Positions 15,804 through 24,982 of a stretch of DNA of 64,000 nt are shown here, piece after piece. The position numbers and the translations under genes were made by a program. Numbering within the stretch: the stretch's first letter is position 1; the number at the start of each line of letters is the position of its first letter. Origin of the DNA: Lachnospiraceae bacterium UBA3804 (GTDB lineage Bacteria; Bacillota; Clostridia; Lachnospirales; Lachnospiraceae). The stretch spans positions 257,608-321,607 of the forward strand of contig DFEK01000005.1 of assembly GCA_002368665.1 (NCBI GenBank), written 5' to 3'. Under the pieces are notes generated by a model. The model was not told where the DNA came from and made no database searches. It was given only the letters and a program-made list of their open reading frames with translations.

Positions 15804-16367
15804 ATGAGTAAGTTTGTTAATCCCACAAAGGTAATCACCGGAGTAAACACCAGATGGAGCTATGTCAACGCATGGGAGCCGAAGTCGATCAACGGCGGAG
15901 CGCCGAAGTATTCGGTATCCCTGATCATCCCGAAGTCTGACACCAAGACGATCGAGAAGATCCAGGCGGCCATTCAGGCGGCGTATGAGGAAGGACAGGG
16001 CAAGCTTAAGGGCAACGGCAAGTCCGTACCTGCGCTCTCTGTACTGAAGACTCCGCTCCGTGACGGTGACGCAGAAAGACCGGATGATGAGGCGTATGCC
16101 GATTCCTATTTCGTAAACGCCAACAGCGGCACGGCTCCGGGCATCGTGGATGCGGACAGGAATCCGATCATTGACCGTTCCGAAGTATATTCCGGTGTGT
16201 ATGGCAGGGCATCCATCAATTTCTACGCTTTCAACAGCAATGGGAATAAGGGTATCGCCTGCGGCCTGAATAACCTTCAGAAGATCCGTGACGGGGAGCC
16301 TCTTGGCGGCAAGACCAGGGCAGAGGATGATTTCGCAACTGAGGATGATGACGATTTCCTGTCATGA
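15804..16367 (+). CDS. DUF2815 single-strand DNA-binding-like protein
   Basis: 187 residues, typical for DUF2815, which adopts an OB-fold like phage single-strand binding proteins. Starts with SKFVNPTKVITGVNTRWSYV, contains a long loop rich in Gly/Lys, and ends in a very acidic tail (EDDFATEDDDDF), a hallmark of proteins that recruit replication partners. Separated by 14 bases from the DUF2800 gene, with GGAGGAAAATCACT as ribosome site. Confidence 0.85.
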   Translation: MSKFVNPTKVITGVNTRWSYVNAWEPKSINGGAPKYSVSLIIPKSDTKTIEKIQAAIQAAYEEGQGKLKGNGKSVPALSVLKTPLRDGDAERPDDEAYADSYFVNANSGTAPGIVDADRNPIIDRSEVYSGVYGRASINFYAFNSNGNKGIACGLNNLQKIRDGEPLGGKTRAEDDFATEDDDDFLS

Positions 16368-16437
16368 TCCGGGGAACTATAGGCAATGAATGAGTTTATG
16401 GGCGGTGGCGGAAGCTGCCGCCCGGAAAGGAAAAGAT

Positions 16438-16587
16438 ATGGACCAGACTGTTTATTCGCAGGTGCTTATCACCTGCACGACAATCAATGTGGTGATCATC
16501 ATTTCAACGCTTACGATGTGGATCGGGACGAAGATTCATGACTGGCGTGAGAAGAAAAAGAAGGAACAGGAAGAAAAGTCAGAGTAA
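16438..16587 (+). CDS. Small single-pass membrane protein (49 aa)
   Basis: One hydrophobic helix (VLITCTTINVVIIISTLTMW) followed by a strongly charged Lys/Glu tail in the cytoplasm. ATG 16438 has AAAGGA upstream. Located between the DUF2815 and polymerase genes. Small proteins of this shape are frequent in phage early regions, sometimes linked to superinfection exclusion, but nothing here shows a role. Confidence 0.6.
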   Translation: MDQTVYSQVLITCTTINVVIIISTLTMWIGTKIHDWREKKKKEQEEKSE

Positions 16588-16641
16588 TGAGGGCGGGCAT
16601 CGGCGGCATAAGCCGGTGCCTGTTTTCGGATTGGAGGACAG

Positions 16642-18630
16642 ATGGAAACGATCAGTATTGATATTGAAACCTATTCCGGGAATGACCTGAATAAGTGCGG
16701 CGTGTACAAGTATGTTCAGCATCCGGATTTTGACATATTGCTGTTCGGCTATGCGGTGGACGGCGGCGAGGTTCATGTGGTCGATCTGGCAGCAGGGGAA
16801 GAGATCCCGGAAGAGATTGTTGCTTCGTTGTCGGATGAGGATGTGACTAAATGGGCGTTCAACAGCAACTTTGAACGCATTTGCTTGTCAGAGTGGCTGA
16901 GAAGGAACCATCCGGAGCATTTTTCTTCATACAGCGTGGAGGGGGATTCGGTCGGTGAGTATCTGGATCCGAGGGGATGGAAGTGTTCCATGATATGGTC
17001 CGCGTATATGGGACTGCCGCTATCCCTTGCCGGCGTAGGTGCGGTGCTGGGTCTGGAAGAACAGAAGCTGAAGGAAGGCAAGGATCTGATCCGGTATTTC
17101 TGTGTTCCCTGCAAGCCGACCAAGAGCAATGGGGGAAGGACAAGGAACCTGCCGGAGCATGATCCGGAGAAGTGGAATCTGTTCAAGTTTTATAACCGGA
17201 GGGATGTGGAAGTGGAGCAGTCCATACAGAAGAAGCTTCATAACTTTACGGTGCCGGATTTTGTATGGGAAGAGTTCTGGCTGGATCAGGAGATCAATGA
17301 CAGGGGGATCCTGCTTGACCTGACTTTGGTGCGGAACGCAATCGCCCTGGATGAGATATCGAAGGATAAGCTGTCGGATGCCATGAAGGATATTACGGAA
17401 CTGGAGAATCCGAACAGCGTGGCGCAGATGAAGCAGTGGCTGTCTGATCAGGGAGTCGAGGCAGAATCCCTGGGCAAGAAGGATGTGGCGAAGATGATTG
17501 CTGATGAGGATATCGATGAAGATGTCACCGAAGCGTTAAGGCTCCGGCAGCAGCTGGCAAAATCATCCGTGAAGAAATACCAGGCGATGCAGACGGCGGT
17601 ATGCAATGACGGCAGGGCGAGGGGTATGTTCCAGTTCTACGGAGCCAACCGGTCAGGCAGATGGGCGGGACGCATCATTCAGCTGCAGAACCTTCCTCAG
17701 AACCACATGGATGATCTGGAACAGGCCAGAGGACTTGTAAGGAATGGGGATTATGAAGCGCTGTCCATGCTTTATGACTCTGTGCCTAATGTCCTGTCGG
17801 AACTGATCCGGACAGCGTTTGTTGCCGGGGATGGGAATAAGTTCTGTGTGGCGGATTTCTCCGCGATCGAGGCGAGGGTGCTGTCCTGGCTTGCCGGGGA
17901 GCAGTGGAGGACGGATGTATTCGTGAACAATGGAGATATCTATTGCGCATCAGCTTCGGCGATGTTCGGCGTTCCGGTGGAAAAGCATGGTCAGAATGCG
18001 GAACTGCGGCAGAAGGGTAAGATTGCGGAACTGGCTCTGGGTTACGGCGGTTCTGTCGGAGCCTTGAAGTCGATGGGAGCGATAGAGATGGGACTTACGG
18101 AAGAGGAACTTCAGCCTTTGGTTGATTCCTGGCGGTCTGCGAATCCGAACATTGTGAGGTTCTGGTGGGATGTTGACCGGGCGGTGAAGAAGGCGGTGAA
18201 ACAGAGGGAGCCGTCAGAATTAAAAGGGATCCGCTTTGAATGCCGGAGCGGGATGCTGTTCATTACTCTGCCCTCCGGGAGAAGGCTTGCCTATGTGAAG
18301 CCGAGAATGGGTGAGAACCGGTTCGGCGGTGAGTCCGTGACCTATGAAGGCGTGGGCGGCACAAAGAAATGGGAGCGGATCGAGAGTTACGGTCCGAAGT
18401 TCGTGGAGAATATCGTGCAGGCGATATCCAGGGATATTCTTTGCTATGCCATGAGGACGCTGTCGCACTGCCGTATCTGCGCCCATGTGCATGATGAACT
18501 GATCATCGAGATCAGGAAGGATGCTTCCCTTGCGGCGATCTGTGAGCAGATGGGCAGGACGCCGCCCTGGGCGGAAGACCTGGTCTTAAGAGCCGATGGG
18601 TATGAAACGCAGTTTTACAAAAAAGATTAG
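16642..18630 (+). CDS. Phage DNA polymerase, family A
   Basis: 662 residues. N-terminal 3'-5' exonuclease with SIDIET (Asp/Glu pair near residues 6-9) and FNSNFE. Polymerase motif A VADFSAIEARVLSWLAG near 404-420, motif B around RQKGKIAELALGYGG near 455-470, motif C HVHDELIIEI near 613-622. Complete and with all acidic catalytic residues. Follows the phage single-strand binding protein gene. Ribosome site GGAGGACAG. Copy 2 of the repeated RNA motif sits directly after the stop. Confidence 0.93.
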   Translation: METISIDIETYSGNDLNKCGVYKYVQHPDFDILLFGYAVDGGEVHVVDLAAGEEIPEEIVASLSDEDVTKWAFNSNFERICLSEWLRRNHPEHFSSYSVEGDSVGEYLDPRGWKCSMIWSAYMGLPLSLAGVGAVLGLEEQKLKEGKDLIRYFCVPCKPTKSNGGRTRNLPEHDPEKWNLFKFYNRRDVEVEQSIQKKLHNFTVPDFVWEEFWLDQEINDRGILLDLTLVRNAIALDEISKDKLSDAMKDITELENPNSVAQMKQWLSDQGVEAESLGKKDVAKMIADEDIDEDVTEALRLRQQLAKSSVKKYQAMQTAVCNDGRARGMFQFYGANRSGRWAGRIIQLQNLPQNHMDDLEQARGLVRNGDYEALSMLYDSVPNVLSELIRTAFVAGDGNKFCVADFSAIEARVLSWLAGEQWRTDVFVNNGDIYCASASAMFGVPVEKHGQNAELRQKGKIAELALGYGGSVGALKSMGAIEMGLTEEELQPLVDSWRSANPNIVRFWWDVDRAVKKAVKQREPSELKGIRFECRSGMLFITLPSGRRLAYVKPRMGENRFGGESVTYEGVGGTKKWERIESYGPKFVENIVQAISRDILCYAMRTLSHCRICAHVHDELIIEIRKDASLAAICEQMGRTPPWAEDLVLRADGYETQFYKKD

Positions 18631-18639
18631 AAATTTTCG

Positions 18640-18699
18640 GGAGAGGGTAAAAATCCTCTCCTTTTCGTTGCCTGTGACTTGAAGGGAATAGGTCCTTCA
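18640..18699 (+). ncRNA. Repeated RNA motif, copy 2
   Basis: Hairpin 1 GGAGAGG/CCTCTCC with loop GTAAAAAT, then TTTT, conserved CGTTGCCTGTGAC (18666-18678), then hairpin 2 TGAAGG/CCTTCA (18680-18685 with 18694-18699). Compared with copy 1, both stems differ but still pair, which is evidence for a folded RNA. Lies between the polymerase and the antirepressor. Confidence 0.65.
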
Positions 18700-18729
18700 C
18701 CAAATTCATTTTACAGGAGGGTAATTCAT

Positions 18730-19515
18730 ATGAGTGAGTTACAGGTATTCAACAATGCGGAATTTGGCTCTGTCCGCAGCCTCATGGTCAATGGTGAGCC
18801 GTATTTTGTCGGTAAGGATGTAGCTGATATTCTCGGATACCAAAACGGTAGTCGAGATGTAAACAGGCATGTTGATGAAGAGGATCGTCAGAAGATCATG
18901 GTATTTGACGGCAATCAGGACAAGGAAACGATCATCATCAACGAGTCCGGTCTGTACAGCCTGATCCTTTCCAGCAAGCTTCCTTCCGCAAAGCGTTTCA
19001 AGAGATGGGTGACTTCCGAGGTCCTTCCAGCGATAAGGAAGCACGGCGTGTTCGTGATGGATGACATTGTGAACAACACGGATGCCCTGATTGAGGCACT
19101 TCAGGCTTTCAAGGCGGAACGCCTGCAGAGGATGGCTCTGGAGGAAGAGAACGCCGTACAGAAACAGCAGCTTGTGGAGATGAAGCCGAAAGCAAGCTAT
19201 TACGATGTGGTTCTGAACAGCCCGGATCTGGTTTCCATTACCGAAATCGCAAAGGATTACGGGTGGAGCGCAAAGAAGATGAACGAGTATCTGCATGTCC
19301 ACGGTATCCAGTTCAAGCAGGGCGGCAGGATCTGGATACTCTATCAGAAGTATGCGGAGATGGGGCTGACAAGCACAAAGACGCATACCTATCCGGATAA
19401 TAACGGAACGATCCACACGAAGGTGCATACCTATTGGACGCAGAAGGGAAGGCTTTTCATCTATGACCTGTTAAAGGGAAAAGGGATCCTTCCCATGATC
19501 GAACAGGAGGGATAA
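18730..19515 (+). CDS. Phage antirepressor, Bro-N and KilA-C domains
   Basis: 261 residues. Bro-N domain (about 1-100): VFNNAEFGSVRSLMVNGEPY, GKDVADILGYQNGSRDVNRH. Coiled linker (about 115-155) and KilA-C/ANT domain (about 155-260): ASYYDVVLNSPDLVSITEIA, then GWSAKKMNEYLH. Such proteins act as antirepressors or DNA-binding regulators. ATG 18730 is preceded by ACAGGAGGGTAATTCAT. Confidence 0.9.
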   Translation: MSELQVFNNAEFGSVRSLMVNGEPYFVGKDVADILGYQNGSRDVNRHVDEEDRQKIMVFDGNQDKETIIINESGLYSLILSSKLPSAKRFKRWVTSEVLPAIRKHGVFVMDDIVNNTDALIEALQAFKAERLQRMALEEENAVQKQQLVEMKPKASYYDVVLNSPDLVSITEIAKDYGWSAKKMNEYLHVHGIQFKQGGRIWILYQKYAEMGLTSTKTHTYPDNNGTIHTKVHTYWTQKGRLFIYDLLKGKGILPMIEQEG

Positions 19516-19519
19516 AGCG

Positions 19520-19951
19520 ATGGTCAGTATGTATAACAGCGAGGGTTATAAGGATCCTGTGGTATACGAGGCACTGACCAGAGTTGAGGCGGAAGAGCGT
19601 GCAGCTAGGGCGGCTGCCGCTTACCGCCCTTTGGTCTATATATGCTCTCCGTATGCCGGGGATATTGAGAAGAATACCTACAGGGCAAGGGCGTTTTCCA
19701 GATTCGCGGTGGAGAAGAAATATATTCCGATCGCACCGCATCTTTTATGTCCGCAGTACCTGAATGAGGAAACGGAAAGATGGCTGGGGCTGAAAATGGG
19801 AATCGTGTTCATGGGAAAGTGCGAAGAGATCTGGGTATTCGGCGATGTGGTTTCCGAGGGCATGGCTGCTGAGATCGACAAGGCAAAAAGGATGAGGAAG
19901 AAGATCCGGTATTTCACGGATGACCTGCAGGAGAAGGAGGGAATGGTTTGA
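19520..19951 (+). CDS. DUF4406 nucleoside deoxyribosyltransferase-like protein
   Basis: 143 residues. After a 30-residue helical N-terminus, the core shows LVYICSPYAGDIEKNTYRAR, PIAPHLLCPQYL and EEIWVFGDVVSEGMAAEI, the pattern of the DUF4406 family, related in fold to nucleoside 2-deoxyribosyltransferases. The family may act on nucleotide pools or modified bases, not proven. Spaced 4 bases from the antirepressor gene and overlapping the next gene by one base. Confidence 0.8.
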   Translation: MVSMYNSEGYKDPVVYEALTRVEAEERAARAAAAYRPLVYICSPYAGDIEKNTYRARAFSRFAVEKKYIPIAPHLLCPQYLNEETERWLGLKMGIVFMGKCEEIWVFGDVVSEGMAAEIDKAKRMRKKIRYFTDDLQEKEGMV

Positions 19952-22275
19952 TGAAGATAGCGTATGGCAATTCCCGTATGGAGAAGAAATGGAAGAACAA
20001 CGATATCTCCTGGGATGATTTCTGCAAAAGGGTCAGCACCACGCAGACCACTACGGAAACGGTCGAGGAATACAGGAAGATGACGAAGCCGCAGCAGGAC
20101 AGCATCAAGGATGTGGGCGGTTTTGTCGGCGGTCACTTAAGGGGCGGCAGGAGAAAGACCGGAACGGTGCTTTGCCGTTCTATGCTGACGCTGGATATGG
20201 ACCACGGTACGCCGGATGTCCTGGATGAACTGTCTATGTTCAATTCCCATGAGATGTGCATTTATTCCACGCACAAGCATACCCCGGAGGCTCCGAGGCT
20301 CAGGCTGATCATGCCGCTGAAAAGGGATGTTTCCGAAGATGAGTATCCGGCTCTTGCGAGGAAGGTGGCGCAGGAGATCGGCATGGATATGTTTGACGAC
20401 ACCACTTATCAGCCGCACAGGCTGATGTACTGGCCTTCCACTTCAAGCAACGGCGAGTATGTCTATAAGGTCATGGACGGCGATGTCCTGGATCCGGATT
20501 ACTATCTGGGCCTTTATGACGACTGGCATGATGCTTCCACATGGCCGGTATCGTCCAGGGAGTCGGAGGCGGTGCAGAGGTCAGCAAAGCAGCAGGCGGA
20601 TCCCCTGACAAAGACCGGAGTGGTCGGGGCGTTCTGCCGGACATATTCGATCAGGGAAGCGATAGAGAAATTTCTGCCGGATGTGTATGAGCCGTCAGCA
20701 ATGGAAGGAAGGTATGACTATATACCGGCTGACAGTTCTGCAGGCGTGACCATCATTGATGAGAAGTTTTCCTATAGCTTCCACGCAACGGATCCGGCCT
20801 GCGGGCAGCTGCTGAATGCTTTTGATGTGGTGAGAGTCCATAAGTTCCCGGATGATGATCCGAAAAAGTCCTTCAATGCTATGGCGGAGTTTTCCGTGTC
20901 GGATGAACAGGTGAAGCTTCGCATCTTTGAAGAGAAGCAGCAGGCAGCGGCGGAGGAATTTGACGAAGAGGATCCGGATGGCTGGAAGAAGCAGCTGCAG
21001 TATGAGAAGCGGAGCATGGAACTGAAGAATAACCTCCACAATATCACGCTGATCATGCAGAACGATGAGAACCTGAAAGGCATTGTGTTCAACCAGTTGG
21101 CTGACGGTATGGAGATCAAGGGCAAAGTCCCGTGGTCGCATCCGGCGAAGTTCTGGCGGGATGCTGATGACGCACAGCTGATCTGTTATGTGGATGCGGC
21201 TTATGGGACATTTTCTGCCAGAAATTATGATATTGCGGTTGCGAAGGTCGTGGATGACCGGTCCTATCATCCGATCAGGGAGTTTTTCGAGTCCCTGCCG
21301 GAGTGGGACGGGATTGAGAGGGTGGATACGCTGCTCATCGATTATCTGGGAGCCGAGGATTCGCCTTATGTCAGGGCGGTCACGAGGAAGGAACTGTGTG
21401 CCGCTTATGTCCGTGTGCATAAGCCGGGAGTGAAGTTTGACACCATGATCGTCTTGAACGGAGATCAGGGGATCGGAAAAAGCACGCTGATCGCGAAGCT
21501 TGGCGGAGAGTGGTATTCCGACAGCCTGAACCTTTCGGATATGAACGACAAGACGGCGGCGGAGAAGCTGCAGGGTTACTGGATCATGGAGATCGGCGAA
21601 CTTGCCGGCATGAAGAAGGCGGATCTGGACAAGGTGAAGGCTTTTATTTCAAGGCAGGATGACAAGTACAGGGCGAGTTTCGGCAGAAGGGTGACGCCGC
21701 ATCCGAGGCAGTGCGTGTTCTTTGGCACCACCAACAGCCAGAACGGGTATCTGAGGGACATTACCGGCAACAGGCGTTACTGGAATGTGAAGGTGCCGGG
21801 GAATGGCAAGCGCAAGCCCTGGGAACTGGATGAGGATACCGTGAAGCAGATCTGGGCGGAAACTGTCGTGTATGCCAAGGCCGGGGAGAAGCTGTATCTT
21901 CCGCCGGAGCTTGAGGACTATGCCAAGGAAGAGCAGCGGGCGGCGATGGAGCGTGATGACCGGGAAGGCTTGGTGCAGGAATACCTGGATATGATGCTTC
22001 CGGACAACTGGGATTCGATGGATGTCTATAAGCGCAGGGAATATGTGCGTGACGCGGATGATCCGATGCGCCCGATAGGCAATGTCCGCAGGATGGAAGT
22101 ATCCAACATGGAGATCTGGTGTGAATGCTTCGGAAAGCCCAAAGAAGATATGAAGCCTTCGGACAGTTATGCCCTGTCAGCCATTATGGAGAGAATGGAC
22201 GGCTGGAGCAAGACCGGGAAGGCGAGGGTGCTTCCCATTTACGGCAAGCAGAGGATATACAGGCGTGATGAATAA
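19951..22275 (+). CDS. VapE-family primase-helicase
   Basis: 774 residues. N-terminal part (about 1-230) is a primase-polymerase-like domain (LTLDMDHGTPDVL, IYSTHKHTPEAPRLRLIMPL). C-terminal part (about 430-700) is a VapE AAA+ helicase: P-loop LNGDQGIGKSTL near 505-515, ESLPEWDGIERVD, WIMEIGELAGMKKADLDKVK, FGTTNSQNGYLRDITGNRRY. It should initiate phage replication. The ATG at 19951 is used; a TTG three bases earlier is also possible. The GGAACA repeat cluster begins at the gene's end. Confidence 0.9.
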   Translation: MKIAYGNSRMEKKWKNNDISWDDFCKRVSTTQTTTETVEEYRKMTKPQQDSIKDVGGFVGGHLRGGRRKTGTVLCRSMLTLDMDHGTPDVLDELSMFNSHEMCIYSTHKHTPEAPRLRLIMPLKRDVSEDEYPALARKVAQEIGMDMFDDTTYQPHRLMYWPSTSSNGEYVYKVMDGDVLDPDYYLGLYDDWHDASTWPVSSRESEAVQRSAKQQADPLTKTGVVGAFCRTYSIREAIEKFLPDVYEPSAMEGRYDYIPADSSAGVTIIDEKFSYSFHATDPACGQLLNAFDVVRVHKFPDDDPKKSFNAMAEFSVSDEQVKLRIFEEKQQAAAEEFDEEDPDGWKKQLQYEKRSMELKNNLHNITLIMQNDENLKGIVFNQLADGMEIKGKVPWSHPAKFWRDADDAQLICYVDAAYGTFSARNYDIAVAKVVDDRSYHPIREFFESLPEWDGIERVDTLLIDYLGAEDSPYVRAVTRKELCAAYVRVHKPGVKFDTMIVLNGDQGIGKSTLIAKLGGEWYSDSLNLSDMNDKTAAEKLQGYWIMEIGELAGMKKADLDKVKAFISRQDDKYRASFGRRVTPHPRQCVFFGTTNSQNGYLRDITGNRRYWNVKVPGNGKRKPWELDEDTVKQIWAETVVYAKAGEKLYLPPELEDYAKEEQRAAMERDDREGLVQEYLDMMLPDNWDSMDVYKRREYVRDADDPMRPIGNVRRMEVSNMEIWCECFGKPKEDMKPSDSYALSAIMERMDGWSKTGKARVLPIYGKQRIYRRDE

Positions 22276-22278
22276 GGT

Positions 22279-22488
22279 GGAACAGGCTATGGGAACGGAA
22301 CAGAATCTTGTTCCGTTCCTAACGGGTTGTTCCGGGATAAAGCCTTATTACAAGGGCGGTTTGGAAGAGAAATGGAACAGGATAACAAGATTTTCTTAAT
22401 AGAACAAATAAATGGTGTTTTTGAAAGAAATCAGGTGTGCGTAACGCACATATATACGCGCGTAAAGGATTTTCTGTGCCGTTGTTCC
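22279..22488. repeat. GGAACA/TGTTCC repeat cluster, candidate origin
   Basis: GGAACA or its complement occurs at 22279, 22297, 22309, 22328, 22374 and 22483, plus GGAACG at 22292 and CGTTCC at 22314. The pair at 22292-22319 forms a hairpin with an 11-bp perfect stem. A GTGCG/CGCAC hairpin lies near 22436-22448. An open frame of 43 codons (22268-22399) overlaps but is weakly supported. Position directly after the primase-helicase suggests iterons of the replication origin or an operator array. Confidence 0.5.
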
Positions 22489-22502
22489 ATGACGGAGGAC
22501 AT

Positions 22503-22784
22503 ATGAGAGAAAAAACAGTAGAGCAGAAACTTGTGAGGGCGGTGAAAGCGGCAGGCGGTATCTGTCCGAAGTGGGTAGCGCCGGGATTCGATGGGATGCC
22601 GGACAGGATTGTGCTTTTACCGGATGGGAGGATGGGATTTGTGGAAGTAAAGGCTCCTGGGAAGAAGGCGAGGCCATTGCAGAAGTCAAGGCATGAGCTG
22701 CTGAGGTCTTTGGGGTTCAGAGTGTATGTGCTGGACAACCCGGAGCAGATTGGAGGGATCATTGATGAGATACGAACCACATGA
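22503..22784 (+). CDS. VRR-NUC domain nuclease
   Basis: 93 residues, typical of stand-alone VRR-NUC. Motifs: EQKLVRAVKAAGG, GMPDRIVLLPDGRMGFVEVK (Asp and E-V-K catalytic set), then QKSRHELLRSLGFRVYVLDN. A Holliday-junction-like or structure-specific nuclease found next to phage SNF2 helicases. ATG 22503 has GGAGG 6 bases upstream. Overlaps the helicase gene by 20 bases. Confidence 0.88.
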   Translation: MREKTVEQKLVRAVKAAGGICPKWVAPGFDGMPDRIVLLPDGRMGFVEVKAPGKKARPLQKSRHELLRSLGFRVYVLDNPEQIGGIIDEIRTT

Positions 22785-24138
22785 TTATCAGGTCTATGCG
22801 GCGGAATATATCAAGCGGCATGATGTGGCGGCGGTGCTATTGGAATGCGGGCTTGGGAAGACTTCCATTACGCTGACCGCGATAAATGACCTGATGTTTG
22901 ACAGCTTCGAGATCCATAAGGTGCTTGTGATAGCGCCGATAAGGGTAGCGAAGATGAGCTGGCCTGATGAGATCGAGAAATGGGACCATATTTCCGACCT
23001 GAAATACAGTGTGGCGGTCGGCACCGAAGCTGAGAGGATAAAAGCGCTGGAAACACCGGCAGACATTTATCTGATCAACCGGGAGAATGTGCAGTGGCTT
23101 GTGGAAAAGAGCGGCCTGCCGTTTGACTACGATATGGTGGTCGTGGATGAACTGTCATCTTTCAAAAACTGGCAGGCAAAGAGGTTTAAGGCACTGATGA
23201 AGGTAAGACCGAGGGTGAAAAGGGTCGTGGGACTGACCGGAACGCCTTCAAGCAACGGGCTTATGGATCTGTTTGCGGAATATAAGATCCTGGACATGGG
23301 GCAGCGGCTTGGAAGGTTTATCGGGCAGTACCGGAACGCCTATTTTAAGCCGGATAAGACGAACGGTCATATCGTGTACAGCTACAAGCTTCTGCCGGGA
23401 GCGGAGGATGCCATTTATGACAGGATTTCCGATATCACGATCTCCATGAAGTCGGCTGACCACATCAAAATGCCGGAACTGGTCAATTCGAGGTATATGG
23501 TGCGTCTGGATAAAAAAGAGTACCTGAAATATGTGCGGATGAGCCAGGATCTTCTGCTGAAGCTGCCGAAGGGAGAAGTGACAGCTGCGAACGCTGCGGC
23601 ATTGTCCGGGAAGCTGACACAGATGGCGAACGGGGCAGTTTATTCCGATGACGGGGATTATGAGAAGATCCATGACCGGAAACTGGATGCTCTGGAAGAT
23701 ATTATCGAGTCAGCGAACGGAAAGCCGGTGCTTGTGGCGTACTGGTATCAGCATGATCTTGACCGGATACAGGAAAGGCTCACGGAACTGAAGGTTGATT
23801 TTGTCAGACTGGATAAAGAGCAGAATATCCGCAGGTGGAATAAAGGCGATGTCCCTGTGGGGCTTATCCATCCGGCATCTGCAGGTCACGGACTCAACTT
23901 ACAGAGCGGTGGAAATATCCTTGTATGGTTCGGGCTTACATGGAGCCTGGAACTGTATCAGCAGACGGTGGCGAGGCTTTGGAGGCAGGGTCAGGAAAAT
24001 ACCGTGTCCGTGATCCATATCATAGCGGCAAAGACGATCGATGAGCGGATCATGAATGCTCTGGAAACAAAAGACCATACGCAGTCGGCATTGATCGAAG
24101 CAGTAAAAGCGGAGGTAGGTGCCTATGGCGGGAAATAA
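22765..24138 (+). CDS. Phage SNF2-type helicase
   Basis: 457 residues: motif I LECGLGKTSI near residues 25-34, motif Ia VLVIAPIRVAK, motif II VVVDELSSFK (DELS rather than DEAH), motif III GLTGTPSSNGL, then the C-terminal domain with VLVAYWYQHDLDR, ASAGHGLNLQSGG (motif V) and QTVARLWRQGQ (motif VI). Complete. Typical of phage replication regions beside VRR-NUC. ATG 22765 has GGAGGG upstream. Confidence 0.92.
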   Translation: MRYEPHDYQVYAAEYIKRHDVAAVLLECGLGKTSITLTAINDLMFDSFEIHKVLVIAPIRVAKMSWPDEIEKWDHISDLKYSVAVGTEAERIKALETPADIYLINRENVQWLVEKSGLPFDYDMVVVDELSSFKNWQAKRFKALMKVRPRVKRVVGLTGTPSSNGLMDLFAEYKILDMGQRLGRFIGQYRNAYFKPDKTNGHIVYSYKLLPGAEDAIYDRISDITISMKSADHIKMPELVNSRYMVRLDKKEYLKYVRMSQDLLLKLPKGEVTAANAAALSGKLTQMANGAVYSDDGDYEKIHDRKLDALEDIIESANGKPVLVAYWYQHDLDRIQERLTELKVDFVRLDKEQNIRRWNKGDVPVGLIHPASAGHGLNLQSGGNILVWFGLTWSLELYQQTVARLWRQGQENTVSVIHIIAAKTIDERIMNALETKDHTQSALIEAVKAEVGAYGGK

Positions 24139-24499
24139 AAATCTGGCAGAGGATCCGTATGAGCGATTGGCGAATGCAATCATTCTGCAGGCGGTCGCTG
24201 ATTACAGGGTGGTGCTTAAGAAGATCAAGGCTTATCCGAAGAACCGGCAGGCAATAGATGAGGCTTTGGAGATAGAGAGGTTTTTCCGGAGTGGCTGGTA
24301 TCAGCAGCTTACATCCGTGGACGGGGAGTATTTGATCCGAAGGCTTCAGGAAGAGATAAGACAATCAAAGTCAATCAGAGTCAAAAGATGCCAATCCGAG
24401 GGAAACACAAATACTCTATCGGAGGTAGCTTATGAACAAAAAACAGAACGCCGCAAAGAAGTATCTGTCCCAGGCTTTCGGACTGAACCAGAGGATTGA
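24125..24499 (+). CDS. Phage protein (124 aa), unknown
   Basis: Helical protein with DPYERLANAIILQAVADYRV, then PKNRQAIDEALEIERFFRSG, a pattern seen in many phages before the DUF1492 gene. The C-terminal 40 residues are basic and low in order. It overlaps the SNF2 gene by 14 bases and the next gene by 68 bases, an unusually long overlap, so the tail may be a recent extension. Function unknown. Confidence 0.65.
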   Translation: MAGNKNLAEDPYERLANAIILQAVADYRVVLKKIKAYPKNRQAIDEALEIERFFRSGWYQQLTSVDGEYLIRRLQEEIRQSKSIRVKRCQSEGNTNTLSEVAYEQKTERRKEVSVPGFRTEPED

Positions 24500-24863
24500 G
24501 AGCAAGATCGATCAGATAGCGGTCTTGAATGATCTGGCCACCAAGGCAACGGTGACATATTCGGATATGCCGAAGAGCCCGAACAGGGATGGATCCAGAA
24601 TGGAAGACGCCATTATCAAAATCATTGATCTGGAATCCGAGATCAATAAGGACATGATGAAGCTGGTGGAACTGAAGAAGGATATCATCCGCAGGGTAAA
24701 AGCTGTGGAGAGTGCAGAACTTCAGACGATACTGGAACTCAGATATCTGTCCTATATGAGATGGGAAGAGATCGCAATCGAACTTGGATACGGAATCGAT
24801 AATGTCTATTACTTGCATAGAAAAGCTTTGGATGAGATTGAGATTCCGGAAACTTTACAGTAA
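24432..24863 (+). CDS. DUF1492 sigma-like late transcription regulator
   Basis: 143 residues: coiled-coil N-terminal half and C-terminal sigma region 4-like HTH (ILELRYLSYMRWEEIAIELG, then YGIDNVYYLHRKALDEI). DUF1492/ArpU-type proteins sit at the end of early phage operons and are thought to switch on late genes. ATG 24432 is preceded by CGGAGGTAGCTT. Confidence 0.85.
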   Translation: MNKKQNAAKKYLSQAFGLNQRIESKIDQIAVLNDLATKATVTYSDMPKSPNRDGSRMEDAIIKIIDLESEINKDMMKLVELKKDIIRRVKAVESAELQTILELRYLSYMRWEEIAIELGYGIDNVYYLHRKALDEIEIPETLQ

Positions 24864-24982
24864 ATTCAAGTACATTCCAGTAAGCCTATGTGATAATGTT
24901 AAGATGGCAAAAGCGAAAGATGAGGAAGCCGTTGTGGAGGAATCTGCAGCGGCTTTTTCCGTGGACGAAAGAAGGTGGACAG

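Noticed and set aside
22268..22399. 43-codon gene after VapE
   Set aside because: No ribosome site of quality; the stretch is better explained by the GGAACA repeat cluster.
22279..22488. CRISPR-like array
   Set aside because: Repeats are only 6 bases, on both strands and unevenly spaced; no cas genes anywhere in the window.
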